A stretch of 64,000 nucleotides of DNA from Leptospira sp. WS39.C2 (GCF_040833965.1 NZ_CP162142.1:62001-126000), one strand, 5' to 3'. Shown: positions 35,333 through 45,172, counted from the first letter of the stretch. A program made the numbers and translations. The notes: generated from the letters alone by a model not told the origin.

Positions 35333-36535
35333 ATGAACGCCTTAGAAGAAACCAAACAAAAACAATATGTCCCATTATTACAGCCCATCTTTTCTGTTGA
35401 AGAGCAGAATGTAGTAGCGTATGAATCTTTAGGCCGGGTGCGAGATGCGAAAGGATCGCTTGTCGTGGTACCTGAATTTTTGGATCCCCACGTAACTCCA
35501 CTGAGGATGACAGTCATTGACCGCGAATTACTCGGTATCTCGTTGGATAAAATGAAAGGTAGTGAGGATAAACTTTTTGTGAACATGTCACCAGATCAGG
35601 TGATTTTGGAATATGAAGAGAGTAAAGGGAATTCACTTCCCATTGCGGAGATCGTGAAGGAATCAGGAATTCCTTTGGATCGAATCGTTGTGGAGATCAC
35701 AGAAAAATCGGGAAGTTATGGAACAGATGTTCTTGCTGCCGGAGTGGAATTACTTAAAGAACAAGGATTTGGAATTGCTTTAGATGATGTAGGATCAGAG
35801 TCTTCCAACTTAGAAAGATTAGGTGCTATAAAACCCGATATCATCAAAATTGATTTGAATCACTTAAAGAAGTCGATCGAAAAAAGGGAATACCAATCCA
35901 TCCTTGAATACCTCAAACAAATTTCCCTCAGCATTGGATCCCAGTTATTATTTGAAGGCATTGAAACAGCAGAAGAATTGTACCAAGCTGTGAGTTCAGG
36001 GGCAACATTTTTACAAGGATATTTTTTAGGAAGGCCATTAGAATACAAAGAGGACAAACAAATCATTAAAGATGCAATTGTACCTTACTTACATTTTTAT
36101 CACGAATCAAAACGAAATGAAGTTGCAAAAGAAATTGAATTTGAAAAACAAATTAAATCGAAGTTGATGACTCTTCCATTAAAAACGATTACATTAGGCG
36201 ATCGTGTAATCATTGACCCACAAAGTTTTTTTAAATTGGATCCACTCATCCAAAGAGTTTATGTTACTGATTGGCAAGGGACTCAAGTTTCTCCTTATTA
36301 TGAAAGGATCAGTGAAACTGGATTTATCGAAAACATGAGTTTTTTGCAGAAAAACTGGTCTTATATGCCTTATTTTTATAAGCACGTTAAACAAGTGTTT
36401 CGTGACTCAGGAAATTGGCAAGTGAGTGACCCCTATTGGGATAAAACATTAAAAAAGAAAGTGATCGTATTTTCCCAAGTAAATGAAATGGGTTATTCCT
36501 TTTTTGTGGATATGGTTTTGGAAGAAGGAAAATAA
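35333..36535 (+). CDS. EAL-domain c-di-GMP phosphodiesterase with YkuI_C-like domain
   Basis: A 400-residue cytoplasmic protein. Residues 8-250 form an EAL domain. The signature loop is YESLGR, the metal/substrate residues are in LFVNMSPDQ, VVEITEKSG, GIALDDVGSESSN, DIIKIDL, LLFEGIETAEE, and LQGYFLGRP closes the domain. DDFG is DDVG here, with both Asps kept, so activity is plausible. Residues about 265-400 (IQRVYVTDWQGTQVSPYYER, WSYMPYFYKHV, VIVFSQVNEMG) match the PAS/Cache-like C-terminal domain of Bacillus YkuI as I know it. A good GGAAAGGG site precedes the ATG. Confidence 0.87.
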   Translation: MNALEETKQKQYVPLLQPIFSVEEQNVVAYESLGRVRDAKGSLVVVPEFLDPHVTPLRMTVIDRELLGISLDKMKGSEDKLFVNMSPDQVILEYEESKGNSLPIAEIVKESGIPLDRIVVEITEKSGSYGTDVLAAGVELLKEQGFGIALDDVGSESSNLERLGAIKPDIIKIDLNHLKKSIEKREYQSILEYLKQISLSIGSQLLFEGIETAEELYQAVSSGATFLQGYFLGRPLEYKEDKQIIKDAIVPYLHFYHESKRNEVAKEIEFEKQIKSKLMTLPLKTITLGDRVIIDPQSFFKLDPLIQRVYVTDWQGTQVSPYYERISETGFIENMSFLQKNWSYMPYFYKHVKQVFRDSGNWQVSDPYWDKTLKKKVIVFSQVNEMGYSFFVDMVLEEGK

Positions 36536-36550
36536 TACATACAGATGTAT
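36535..36550. terminator. Weak inverted repeat between EAL and tetR genes
   Basis: ATACAT-ACAG-ATGTAT lies between two converging genes, directly at the EAL stop codon. On the minus strand TATTTTCC follows. The stem is AT-rich and weak; a bidirectional terminator is only possible. Confidence 0.25.
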
Positions 36551-36560
36551 CTAAGCTTAT

Positions 36561-37139
36561 TTAGGATGGCAATTTGATCGCATTCCAAAGTAAATTTTCC
36601 GATTCTTTTAAAAATTGGTCATCCAATTTAATTTTTCCATTCCGTGAACCTTTTACTAATCCAACAAAAGCTCCCCATACAATTGCAATGAGTGCATCTG
36701 GTGGAAATTTGATTAAGATATCTCTGTTTTCATGAGCAAACCGAGTAAGGAATTTTAAGAGTAACGCTCGCTTTGCGACACTTTTTTTATCTAAGTAAGG
36801 TAGATTGTATTGCATTTCTAAAAAATCAAACGCAACTGGATTTTCTCTTTGGAATTCAGCCATTGATGTCCAAATTTGATGGAATTGTTCTTTTGGTTCT
36901 GCTCCATCGGGAAAATTATCTTTGATTTTTAGATAAAGGTTTTCTTGCCATTTTTGAAAGAGTGAATTTACGAGTTCTTCTTTACTTGCAAAATAACGGT
37001 AAATCGTACCAGCAGCTACATTAGCACGTTCCGCAATGAGTGGCACTGCTGTTCCATCAAAACCTTTTGCTGTAAACAACTCTAATGCCGCTGTTAATAT
37101 CTCTTCACTTTTGTTCAATTTAGAAGCCTTTTCGCTCAA
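36561..37139 (-). CDS. TetR-family regulator, likely FadR-like
   Basis: A 192-residue TetR regulator. The HTH spans about residues 12-55 (ILTAALELFTAKGFDGTAVP, IAERANVAAGTIYRYFASKE). The ligand-binding part has no recognisable signature beyond hydrophobic helices. It starts at TTG 37139, with AGGAT 7 nt upstream. It diverges from the GMC/beta-oxidation operon, and an 18-nt site resembling the Bacillus FadR operator lies at 37261-37278. By context it should repress that operon and sense an acyl-CoA or similar product; this is inference. Confidence 0.88.
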   Translation of the reverse strand: MSEKASKLNKSEEILTAALELFTAKGFDGTAVPLIAERANVAAGTIYRYFASKEELVNSLFQKWQENLYLKIKDNFPDGAEPKEQFHQIWTSMAEFQRENPVAFDFLEMQYNLPYLDKKSVAKRALLLKFLTRFAHENRDILIKFPPDALIAIVWGAFVGLVKGSRNGKIKLDDQFLKESENLLWNAIKLPS

Positions 37140-37147
37140 TTGGAAAT

Positions 37148-37192
37148 CCTATCCAATCCCATATTCAATTGGGATGTTCTTTTTTGGATAGG
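37148..37192 (-). promoter_or_regulatory. Nested inverted repeat in the tetR leader, covering its ribosome site
   Basis: CCTATCCAA (37148-37156) and TTGGATAGG (37184-37192) are exact complements. Inside them ATCCCA (37156-37161) and TGGGAT (37170-37175) pair around an 8-nt loop. In the tetR transcript the proximal arm contains GGATAGG, which merges with the AGGA ribosome site 7 nt before the TTG start. The structure could therefore limit TetR translation, or the arms could be an operator. Confidence 0.5.
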
Positions 37193-37244
37193 GGTCATAG
37201 ATAACCCGAATCCATTTCTTTTCATTCTTTTTTTAAAAAAGTAC

Positions 37245-37278
37245 TTGTAAAGTAAAAAAAGGAATGAATATTCATTCA
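37245..37278 (+). promoter_or_regulatory. Promoter and FadR-like operator of the catabolic operon
   Basis: GAATGAATATTCATTC at 37262-37277 is a perfect 16-bp palindrome. With its flanks (37261-37278) it differs only at the first base from the 18-nt Bacillus subtilis FadR consensus TGAATGAMTANTCAKTCA as I recall it. A -35-like TTGTAA is at 37245-37250, and a -10-like AATATT/TATTCA lies inside the palindrome at 16-18 nt spacing. Binding there would block RNA polymerase. Confidence 0.65.
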
Positions 37279-37308
37279 TTATTTTGTGAGTGGAAATACG
37301 GATCAAGA

Positions 37309-37875
37309 ATGGCAATTTTGGATCAAAAACTGATTACTAGACGCACTGTTGTCAAAACATCCTTGTTAGGGGCTGTCTTTTTGTACCTAACCACCAGTGG
37401 TTGTCAGGGGAAAGAGACAAATATAACTAAGGATCGGGGACTCGAATGTCGTTTTTTAGACCCTTCTGGTCAGGATTTATTTTATACTTTAGCGGAAGCC
37501 TTGTTATTTACTTTTTTACCGAAGGACAGTAAGGAAAAAGAAAAAGTTTTAAACGAAGTTGTACAAGGAATTGATTCCTATTTAAACGCTATCCCTCCTC
37601 ATACGCAGGCAGAAATCAAAGAAGCAATTCAGTTCTTAAATATTGGTGTTGTTAGGTGGTATGTGTTTGGATCGAGTTCAGATTGGGAACAAACCAATCG
37701 TGAAACTCTGATCAAAACATTAAACCAGTGGAAAGTCTCTTCAATTGGTTTACTTCGCTCTATCTTCTTTTTATTACAATCGATGGTAACTATTGGATAT
37801 TTTGATACCAGTGTTTCTTGGAAACATATTGGTTATCCAGGTCCCGAACACGCATTAGGATTACGACATGGATAA
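37309..37875 (+). CDS. Tat-exported GMC dehydrogenase small subunit-like lipoprotein
   Basis: A 188-residue protein. Its N-terminus LITRRTVVKTSLLGAVFLYL is a twin-arginine signal (Arg11-Arg12), ending in a lipobox TTSGC (Cys32). The C-terminus SWKHIGYPGPEHALG is the ending shared with the protein at 24352 and typical of gluconate 2-dehydrogenase subunit 3-like proteins. The gene overlaps the following GMC gene by 8 nt. The likely role is to escort the folded flavoprotein through Tat and anchor it outside the cytoplasm. I chose the ATG at 37309 because it gives a clean Tat signal; 37264 would add residues encoded by the operator. Confidence 0.75.
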   Translation: MAILDQKLITRRTVVKTSLLGAVFLYLTTSGCQGKETNITKDRGLECRFLDPSGQDLFYTLAEALLFTFLPKDSKEKEKVLNEVVQGIDSYLNAIPPHTQAEIKEAIQFLNIGVVRWYVFGSSSDWEQTNRETLIKTLNQWKVSSIGLLRSIFFLLQSMVTIGYFDTSVSWKHIGYPGPEHALGLRHG

Positions 37876-39421
37876 ACTTATCGATGCTTCTTATTTACAG
37901 AAAGACTTAGATCTCGAAGCAGATTTTGTCATCGTGGGTTCTGGTGCTGGTGGTGGAACCAGTGCAGAAATTTTAGCGAAAGCAGGTTATTCTGTCATTA
38001 TCGTAGAAGAAGGAAATTACGAACGTAGCAAAGACTTTGATTTAAAAGAATTATCTACATTCAATCGACTATACTATGAAGGTGCTACTCGGCCAACCAA
38101 AGATAAAGGTTTTACTGTTGTACAAGGAAGAACGGTTGGTGGTTCCACAGTTGTGAATTGGACAACATGCATTCGCACACCGAAGGAAACACTTTTTTAT
38201 TGGGAAAACGAACTTGGGATCAAAGGGTATTCGTACGATGAATTGGAACCTTGGTTTGAAGTCGCATCAAAACGTTTATCCATCCAACCTTGGGAAGCAC
38301 ATAACCAAAACAATAACCTACTCAGTGTGGGTGCAAAAAAACTAGGATGGAGGTTTAGTTCGATTCCAAGAAATGTGAAAAACTGCAATATGTTAGGTTA
38401 TTGTGGTTTGGGTTGCCCTGTAGATGCAAAACAAAGCCAGTTAGTCACTACCATTCCTTCAGCCTTAAAAGAAAAAACAACCTTACTCTTTCGCACAAAC
38501 GCAGTTCAATACATTTGGAAAGAAAACAAAATTGATCATTTGGTTTGTAAACCAAGCGTCACAACAAACGAAATCATCCCTAAAATTCGATTGTTTGCCA
38601 AACATTTTATCACAAGTGCTGGTGCTATCAATTCCCCAGCTTTGCTTTTACGTTCTCAATTGCCAGACCCATACGAATTGATTGGGAAAAGAACCTTTGT
38701 TCAATTGCACAATTACTCTGTAGCAGAAATGCCAACACCTGTGTATGGATTTTTTGGTGCTCCTCAATCTGTCGCATCTGATGAATTTTTATGGAAGGAT
38801 GGTGTGAAGGGAAGAGCTGGGTACAATATCGAAGCTGTGGGAGCACAACCCATCGTTCTCATGAACTTACGAAAACTTGTTGGTGAAGAATTTGATGCTT
38901 ATGTAAAAAGTTATCCCAACTTACATGTATTAGTATCTCAAATTCGAGATGGTTTTCACGAGGATAGCCTAGGTGGAACAGTTCGATTGAATGAGGTAGG
39001 GTATCCAATCCTTGATTATCCACTTAATGATTTTATTGTCGATGGAATCCGAAGGTCTTACCTTTCGATGGCGGAATGTCAATTTGCGGCTGGGGCGAAG
39101 ACTGTGGTCCCTGCAAACAATGTAGTGAATCCTTTTAAAACATGGGCAGATGCCAAAAAAGGAATCGAAAAAATGGCAATCCAATCTCCAAACACAGTTG
39201 TGAACTCAACACATCCGTTAGGTGGAAATCCAATGGGAAATTCTATGGAATCTTCCGTAGTGGATCCAAATGGAAAATTCCACCACATCAAAAACTTGTC
39301 CGTGATTGATGGATCTATATTTCCAACGAGTTTGGGAGTGAATCCAAGTTATACAATTTACGCTATTGCAAGTAAATTGGCTACGAAACTTTCGAAGGAA
39401 TACCAATCGAATGTTAACTAA
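37868..39421 (+). CDS. GMC-family FAD dehydrogenase with C-x5-C-x3-C motif
   Basis: A 517-residue GMC oxidoreductase. FAD binding is [19 protein letters not shown] (19-37) and [14 protein letters not shown] (88-100). Cys173, Cys179 and Cys183 ([12 protein letters not shown]) show the C-x5-C-x3-C spacing of [3Fe-4S] FAD-dehydrogenases, followed by DAKQSQL. The catalytic His is in [12 protein letters not shown] and the second residue is the usual Asn in [10 protein letters not shown], unlike the paralog at 24882. Substrates in this subgroup include sugars, long-chain alcohols and sterols. The operon (acyl-CoA enzymes, BASS transporter) points to an alcohol feeding beta-oxidation. No signal peptide is present. 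Confidence 0.87.
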   Translation: MDKLIDASYLQKDLDLEADFVIVGSGAGGGTSAEILAKAGYSVIIVEEGNYERSKDFDLKELSTFNRLYYEGATRPTKDKGFTVVQGRTVGGSTVVNWTTCIRTPKETLFYWENELGIKGYSYDELEPWFEVASKRLSIQPWEAHNQNNNLLSVGAKKLGWRFSSIPRNVKNCNMLGYCGLGCPVDAKQSQLVTTIPSALKEKTTLLFRTNAVQYIWKENKIDHLVCKPSVTTNEIIPKIRLFAKHFITSAGAINSPALLLRSQLPDPYELIGKRTFVQLHNYSVAEMPTPVYGFFGAPQSVASDEFLWKDGVKGRAGYNIEAVGAQPIVLMNLRKLVGEEFDAYVKSYPNLHVLVSQIRDGFHEDSLGGTVRLNEVGYPILDYPLNDFIVDGIRRSYLSMAECQFAAGAKTVVPANNVVNPFKTWADAKKGIEKMAIQSPNTVVNSTHPLGGNPMGNSMESSVVDPNGKFHHIKNLSVIDGSIFPTSLGVNPSYTIYAIASKLATKLSKEYQSNVN

Positions 39422-40292
39422 GACAGAAGAAATTTTATTTGCTGCGATGATTTTTTTTCTTATGGTTGCCATGGGTAGCACTCTCACCTTAGAGAATTTC
39501 AAAAAAGCAGTTCATTCCAAAAAACCATTACTTGTAGGTATGTTATCCCAATTCGGTTTTATGCCTCTCATTGCCTTTGGATTAGCAAAGGGATTCAATC
39601 TTTCTCCACTTTTTTCTATAGGATTGATTTTGGTGGGATGCACTCCAGGTGGGACTACTTCGAATTTACTCACCTATTACGCGAAAGGTGATGTGGCGCT
39701 TAGCATTAGTATGACCATCACATCCACTCTCCTTGCTATTGTGATGATGCCATTTTTGTTTTGGATGTATTGTTCAGGTCTTGTCCCGGATGAGATCCAA
39801 ATTCCTTATAAAAGTATCATTGGTTCGATACTTTTATTAATCATACCAGTTCTCATTGGTATCAAAATTCGATCTTATAACACAAAACTTGCCTTAAAGA
39901 TAGAGAAGATTGGAAGTTTTTTGGGAATCCTTATGATCTTATTTCTGTTAGCGGTCATGGTTCCAAAGAATTTTAACATTCTTCAAGTCACGACTTGGCA
40001 AATGTATGTAGCTGCGATTCTTATCACGGTTCTTGGATACAGTTTTGGTTATCTGTTTAGCAAAATCCTAAAACTTTCTGAAACACAAGCAAGAACTGTA
40101 TCTTTAGAAACGGGCATTCAAAATGGACCGCTCACGATTGCGGTGATTCTTCTTAGTTTTTCTGGCTCCAATGTGAATGAAATATTATGGATGCCACTTC
40201 TTTATGCACTCTTTGTACCAATCACTTCGGCAACAGCAACCTACTATTTTTATCTGAAATCAAAACAAATATCAAAAGGAAACTTGGAATGA
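39411..40292 (+). CDS. Bile acid:sodium symporter (BASS) family transporter
   Basis: A 293-residue membrane protein with about nine to ten hydrophobic helices. Family blocks are [16 protein letters not shown] near the start, [20 protein letters not shown] (the unwound sodium-site helix), [20 protein letters not shown] and the second crossover region [19 protein letters not shown] proteins move organic anions such as bile acids, pantoate or 2-keto acids with Na+. The ATG at 39411 overlaps the GMC gene by 11 nt, with AAGGA upstream. A second BASS gene is at 52717. The cargo is likely the acid product of the oxidation, by context only. Confidence 0.88.
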   Translation: MLTKTEEILFAAMIFFLMVAMGSTLTLENFKKAVHSKKPLLVGMLSQFGFMPLIAFGLAKGFNLSPLFSIGLILVGCTPGGTTSNLLTYYAKGDVALSISMTITSTLLAIVMMPFLFWMYCSGLVPDEIQIPYKSIIGSILLLIIPVLIGIKIRSYNTKLALKIEKIGSFLGILMILFLLAVMVPKNFNILQVTTWQMYVAAILITVLGYSFGYLFSKILKLSETQARTVSLETGIQNGPLTIAVILLSFSGSNVNEILWMPLLYALFVPITSATATYYFYLKSKQISKGNLE

Positions 40293-41416
40293 ATTTTTAT
40301 TTTACTGAGGAACAAAATGCACTTAGAGATGCTGTAGCAGCATACTCAAAAATTGCAGGTACTGATCCACAAAGAGACGTGGAAGAACGAGATAGTGAGT
40401 TTTCATGGGATGTATTACATGAATTAGGTGAAAGAGGTTGGACTGGTGTCATTGTTCCAGAGGAATACGGTGGTCTTGGTAAAGGTGCGATGGAATACAC
40501 CATCATCATGGAAGAAACCGCCAAAGAATTAATTTACGGCCCACAAAATTTAATCCAAGCGCAACAAGGTTTACTTGCTGTAGGAACAGAAGAACAAAAA
40601 CGGAAATGGTTACCTGAACTTGCAAAAGGTAAAATTATGGCTGCTCAAGCAATCTCCGAACCAGACGCAGGTTCTTCTTTTCAAAACATCCAAACCATAG
40701 CAGTGAAAGATGGAAACGAATGGGTGTTAAATGGTCTAAAGGTGCATATCAATTTGGGAAAAGAAGCTCAATTGATGATGGTATTAGCAAAAACAGACAA
40801 AGGATTAACCGAGTTTTTAGTCGATCGAGATTCCAAAGGAATTCGTTATGAAAAACAAGACCCTATTGGTTTACGTTCTGCTCCCATGTATGATGTTCAT
40901 TTTGAAGACTGTCGTATCCCAGCTGACTCCGTATTAGGTAGGGAAGGACGTGGAATCGAAACCTTTATGGCAATTTTTAAATTGAGTCGTTTGGGAGTTG
41001 CTTCACAACTTATTGGGATTGCTCGAGGTTGTTTAGACCACGCAGTTTCGTTTACGAAGTCAAGGAAAGTTGGTGAAAATCGAGTTTCTGATTTCCAAGG
41101 AATCCAATGGATCATTGCAAAACTCACTTCTGAATTAGAAGCAGCAAAATTAGCAAGAAACCAAGCAGCTTGGTTACATGACCAAAAAGTAAACCATAAC
41201 TTAGAAACATCGATTGCAAAATATCTGGCAGGTGTTGTTGCCGATGAAGTTGTGAACAAAGCCTTCACATTAACTGGTTCACATGCATGTTATAGAAATC
41301 GACCGTATGATCGATATGTTCGTGAAGTAAAATCACTGTTAGCAGGTGGTGGAAGTTCTGAAGTGATGTTGAATAATGTTGCTCGGGAAATTTTGAGACC
41401 TTCTTATCACTATTAA
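40289..41416 (+). CDS. Acyl-CoA dehydrogenase family protein
   Basis: A 375-residue flavoprotein of the acyl-CoA dehydrogenase fold. Seen are [15 protein letters not shown] at the N-terminus, [39 protein letters not shown] (FAD/substrate region), [18 protein letters not shown], and the C-terminal [20 protein letters not shown]. By eye the position of the MCAD catalytic Glu (EGT motif) is Gly here, and the alternative helix-G position (SRKVGEN) is Lys. The base may lie elsewhere or the reaction may differ. The ATG overlaps the BASS stop (ATGA) and follows AAAAGGAAAC. Confidence 0.88.
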   Translation: MNFYFTEEQNALRDAVAAYSKIAGTDPQRDVEERDSEFSWDVLHELGERGWTGVIVPEEYGGLGKGAMEYTIIMEETAKELIYGPQNLIQAQQGLLAVGTEEQKRKWLPELAKGKIMAAQAISEPDAGSSFQNIQTIAVKDGNEWVLNGLKVHINLGKEAQLMMVLAKTDKGLTEFLVDRDSKGIRYEKQDPIGLRSAPMYDVHFEDCRIPADSVLGREGRGIETFMAIFKLSRLGVASQLIGIARGCLDHAVSFTKSRKVGENRVSDFQGIQWIIAKLTSELEAAKLARNQAAWLHDQKVNHNLETSIAKYLAGVVADEVVNKAFTLTGSHACYRNRPYDRYVREVKSLLAGGGSSEVMLNNVAREILRPSYHY

Positions 41417-41417
41417 A

Positions 41418-42386
41418 ATGAAATACACGGGAACCACACTCATTACTGGTGCGAATGGATTTATCGGATTTGAACTTTTGAAAGAGTTATCAAAGGATTC
41501 GACTCTAAAAATTCGTGTCACTGACATCCGCGATGATAAAATTCAATTATTAAAGAAATCTAATATAGAATTTATAAAATCAGATATCAGAAACGAGAAA
41601 GAACTGAGCTCTCTGTTAAGCGGTGTAGACCGAGTATTTCATGTAGCAGGGATTTGTAATCTTACTACAAAATATGAGACACTGAAACCCATCAATGTAG
41701 ATGCAGTTGAAAAGTTAACAGAAATTGCCTTTGGGAACAAGGTGAAAGCTTACATTCATTTTAGTTCTTCAAGCGTTTATGGAACCTACCAAGGAAAACC
41801 GTTTCAGGAATCAGACACATGTCACCCGAAAGATGCTTATGGGAAAAGTAAATATAACGGTGAACAGATTGTAACAGAAAAAATGAAAAAAGGACTAAAG
41901 GCAATCATCCTTAGGCCATGCACTGTATATGGACCAGGTTGTAATGATGGAGCGGGTAAAGTTTTTTCAAGGCCTGGGAAAATAGCAGGAATCCCTGGTG
42001 ATGGAAAAATGAAACTTGCAAACGTTCGTGTAGAAGATGTTGTCTCGTCAGCCATTTATCTTTCCGAACATGAGGAATGTTTTGGGAATATTTATAACAT
42101 AGCTGATGATAGCCATCCGAGTTTAGAAGAAGCTTTGTCTTTAGCTGCAAAGATGTTTGGATCGAAGATCAATCAACTTCATATTCCATTATTTTTATTG
42201 AAGGTAATTGCAAAATTGGAAGCTCCCTTTGCAAAATTAAAAGGTAAAATTCCTGACCTTGAGTATGAAGCCATTAAATATCTATATAACGACTATTATA
42301 TGGACAATCAAAAGTTGAAATTAACTGGATACCGATTTAAATATCCGGATATTGTTTCTTCCATGGAATCGATGAAATTAAATTAA
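41418..42386 (+). CDS. Extended SDR (NAD-dependent epimerase/3beta-HSD-like)
   Basis: A 322-residue extended short-chain dehydrogenase. The nucleotide motif is LITGANGFIGFELLKEL (9-25). The acidic residue after beta-2 in VTDIRDD suggests NAD(H). The catalytic set is SSSSVYGTYQG with DAYGKSKYNGE (Tyr-x3-Lys), and ILRPCTVYGPG follows. Sequence features fit both sugar-nucleotide epimerases and 3-beta-hydroxysteroid dehydrogenase-like enzymes. The operon favours oxidation of a hydroxyl on a lipid-like substrate. It begins 1 nt after the acyl-CoA dehydrogenase stop; a similar gene is at 51750. Confidence 0.87.
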   Translation: MKYTGTTLITGANGFIGFELLKELSKDSTLKIRVTDIRDDKIQLLKKSNIEFIKSDIRNEKELSSLLSGVDRVFHVAGICNLTTKYETLKPINVDAVEKLTEIAFGNKVKAYIHFSSSSVYGTYQGKPFQESDTCHPKDAYGKSKYNGEQIVTEKMKKGLKAIILRPCTVYGPGCNDGAGKVFSRPGKIAGIPGDGKMKLANVRVEDVVSSAIYLSEHEECFGNIYNIADDSHPSLEEALSLAAKMFGSKINQLHIPLFLLKVIAKLEAPFAKLKGKIPDLEYEAIKYLYNDYYMDNQKLKLTGYRFKYPDIVSSMESMKLN

Positions 42387-42396
42387 GAGGATAAAA

Positions 42397-43227
42397 ATGA
42401 GTAAGGTAATTGTAATTAGTGGGATTGCCCAAGGTATGGGTAGAGAAGTTTCTTTGATGTTGGCATCACAAGGTTATACTATTTGTGGATTTGATATTGA
42501 AAAAAAACATTTGGATAGTTTAGCAGAAGAATTGAACAAAGTGAATGCAAAACACCACTTGGAATCCTTAAGCATAACGGAATCTGATAAGATCCTTAAA
42601 TTTAGAGATAACGTTCTTAAAAAATTTGATTCAGTGGATACGGTTTTATCTAATGTAGGAATTGGTTTTTTTGGTCCTTTTGAAGAGGTGAATTTGGTGA
42701 AAGCATTACAATGTTTTGATATCAATGTCATTGGTTGTGCTAGACTTTTACAGGCATTTCTTCCTTCTATGCGAGCCAATCGAAGTGGAAAGATAGTAGT
42801 CATGTCTTCCCTTGTTGGCCAAGTTCCATTTCCTTTTGAATCCATTTATTCAGCGACAAAGTTTGCAATTGAAGGAATGGTTTCCTCCTTTCGTTATGAA
42901 GTGAGTCCTTTTGGAATCCAAGTGGCAATGATCCAACCAGCACAAGTATCTACAAATTTTGCAGCGAAAGCGCAACAATTGCCAAATACAAATTCACCTT
43001 ATTATGAAAGATGTGTTCGTTTCATCAACCGAGACAATGAATTGATTAAAAAAGCTACGAATCCTAAACAAGCAGCAGAAAAAATTGTAAAAGTGATTAC
43101 ATCTAAAAAACCGAAACTATTCAACCAAGTGGATTTGATGAGTACTTTCTTTTTAGGTTTAAATCGATTTTTACCTCAAAAATTAAAAGATAAAATTTTA
43201 CTCGATCACATGAATATCAATGTATAA
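42397..43227 (+). CDS. Classical short-chain dehydrogenase/reductase
   Basis: A 276-residue SDR. The N-terminal nucleotide motif is VIVISGIAQGMGREVSLMLA, with Asp/Glu at FDIEKKH for NAD(H) preference. Then come VLSNVGIGFFGP (NAG-like motif), VVMSSLVGQVPFPFESIYSA and YSATKFAIEGM (Tyr-x3-Lys). ISGIAQGMG is slightly unusual where TGxxxGIG is expected. A role as 3-hydroxyacyl-CoA or alcohol dehydrogenase would fit the operon. AGAGGATAAA precedes the ATG. Confidence 0.9.
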   Translation: MSKVIVISGIAQGMGREVSLMLASQGYTICGFDIEKKHLDSLAEELNKVNAKHHLESLSITESDKILKFRDNVLKKFDSVDTVLSNVGIGFFGPFEEVNLVKALQCFDINVIGCARLLQAFLPSMRANRSGKIVVMSSLVGQVPFPFESIYSATKFAIEGMVSSFRYEVSPFGIQVAMIQPAQVSTNFAAKAQQLPNTNSPYYERCVRFINRDNELIKKATNPKQAAEKIVKVITSKKPKLFNQVDLMSTFFLGLNRFLPQKLKDKILLDHMNINV

Positions 43228-43235
43228 GGAATAGA

Positions 43236-45161
43236 ATGAAAGTTCCAAATCTAAAACAATTGACGTTGTACCAACTATTACAGGAGGGAAGGCTTCTTTT
43301 CGGTACCCTTCCTGTTCAAAGTTACAAAAACCAGAATAAAGAATACCAAGATATAACTTATAACGAATTTGTATCTACTTCAGAAATGATCTCTAAAGCC
43401 TTAATCCATTTGGATACTAATTCTGGAGATCGAATTGGTATCATTGCAGATGTTGGGCATCAATGGTTACAAGTTAGTATGGCGATCACAGGCATTGGTT
43501 GTGTGGATGTTCCCAGGGGAACAGATGCAACCCTTGATGATATCAGTTATATACTTAACCATGCACAGTGCAAAATTGTTTTTGTTGAAAATGAAAAGAC
43601 TCTTAAAAAATTCCTTCCTGAATTAAAAAAATTAAATCTTAAAACCATTATTGTATTTGGAGAAACAAAAGTTGAATCCATTGAGATTTTTTGCCCGATC
43701 ATTAATTTTTCAGAATTAAAAACATACGCCGCTAACATAGAAGATAAAATCTATCATGAAATAGGGGAAGAGATCCAAGAAGAAGATTTAGCAACTATCA
43801 TTTATACTTCAGGAACTACTGGAAAACCAAAGGGAGTGATGTTAACACATGGAAGTATTCTTTTTGAAATCCAAGCACTCGTTTCTGAGTTTCGAAAAAC
43901 AGGTGTGAAAGTGGGAGAAGGTGATGTAACCTTGGGATTTTTACCTCCTTGGCATAGTGGAGAACGTATTTTTGAAACAATTTGTTTTTACTCTGGAATC
44001 AAAATTGCTTTTACCAATGTACAAGAACTTGGTAAAGATTTAGCAAAAGCAAAACCTACGATTCTATTTACAGTACCTAGAGTTTGGGAAAGTTTTTATG
44101 ATAAAATTAAAGATACGATTCATAAAAGTTCCTATTTAAAAAAATACTTTTTAAAATTACTCGTTTGGAATTCTGTTCACTTCTCGATCACGTATGACAA
44201 AACATTTGATCGGATACCAAGACTGAATGCACCCAAAACGGGAAAACAATTACTCGGCCAACTCTTCTCTGGAATCCAATTACTTCTTTATTTACCACTG
44301 CTTCCACTTTCTAAATTTGTTTTATCAAAAATATTATCTGTACTTGGTGGGAGACTTCGGTATGCATTTGCAGGAGCTGGCGCCTTACAAGCAGAAGTCG
44401 ATCGATTTATGTATGCCATTGGAATGCCCATTTTGGAAGTTTATGGAATGACTGAAAATTCCGGTGTCTCCACAATTCGTCACTTCAATGATTTTTCTGT
44501 AGGGAATATTGGGAAACCCATCCAAGGTGTTACCATCAAACTCATTGATGAATTAGGAAAAGAAGTCACAAAACCAGGAATCAAAGGTGTGGCACACCAT
44601 CATGGTCGTCACAACATGAAAGGTTATTATTTAGAAGAAGAAAAAACAAAAGCAGTTTTAACAGAAGATCGTTGGTTAAATTCAGGTGACCTTTTGGTTT
44701 GGACAGCACAAGGGAATTTAAAATTTGCTGGTAGAGCAAAAGATACGATAGTTCTTTCGGGTGGTGAAAACGTAGAACCGGAACCAATTGAAATTTGTTT
44801 GAAACAAAGTGAATACATTGACCAAGCAGTTGTAGTGGGACAGGATAAAAAAACTTTATCCGCATTGGTTTTACTCAACATCGAAAAGGTAGAAAATTAT
44901 TTAAACGAACATTCCATCAAACTGGATTGGAAACAATCCATCTATAATGAAGTTGAGGTGATTCAAAAATTAATCAGAGACGAGGTGAAACATTTTATCT
45001 CCGATAAAAATGGGTTTAAGTCATTTGAAAGGATTTCAAATGTATACATCCTTCAGAATCCATTTGCGGTTCATGATGAACTCACACAAACTCAAAAAGT
45101 CAAACGGAATCGCGTACAAGAAAAATACCATGATGAAATCGAATCGATGTATCGGAAATAA
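43236..45161 (+). CDS. Long-chain acyl-CoA synthetase (AMP-forming)
   Basis: A 641-residue adenylate-forming enzyme of the FAA1-type long-chain fatty acid CoA ligases. The P-loop is TIIYTSGTTGKPKGVMLTHG, and FLPPWHSGERIFE, FTVPRVWESFYDKI and the adenine motif LEVYGMTENSGVST follow. LNSGDLLVWTAQGNLKFAGR and the hinge KDTIVLSGGENVEPEPIE complete it. Its length and the RVWE block fit long-chain or lipid-type substrates rather than acetate. It would activate the imported carboxylate. AAGGA precedes the ATG by 6 nt. Confidence 0.93.
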   Translation: MKVPNLKQLTLYQLLQEGRLLFGTLPVQSYKNQNKEYQDITYNEFVSTSEMISKALIHLDTNSGDRIGIIADVGHQWLQVSMAITGIGCVDVPRGTDATLDDISYILNHAQCKIVFVENEKTLKKFLPELKKLNLKTIIVFGETKVESIEIFCPIINFSELKTYAANIEDKIYHEIGEEIQEEDLATIIYTSGTTGKPKGVMLTHGSILFEIQALVSEFRKTGVKVGEGDVTLGFLPPWHSGERIFETICFYSGIKIAFTNVQELGKDLAKAKPTILFTVPRVWESFYDKIKDTIHKSSYLKKYFLKLLVWNSVHFSITYDKTFDRIPRLNAPKTGKQLLGQLFSGIQLLLYLPLLPLSKFVLSKILSVLGGRLRYAFAGAGALQAEVDRFMYAIGMPILEVYGMTENSGVSTIRHFNDFSVGNIGKPIQGVTIKLIDELGKEVTKPGIKGVAHHHGRHNMKGYYLEEEKTKAVLTEDRWLNSGDLLVWTAQGNLKFAGRAKDTIVLSGGENVEPEPIEICLKQSEYIDQAVVVGQDKKTLSALVLLNIEKVENYLNEHSIKLDWKQSIYNEVEVIQKLIRDEVKHFISDKNGFKSFERISNVYILQNPFAVHDELTQTQKVKRNRVQEKYHDEIESMYRK

Positions 45162-45172
45162 AAGGATATAAG

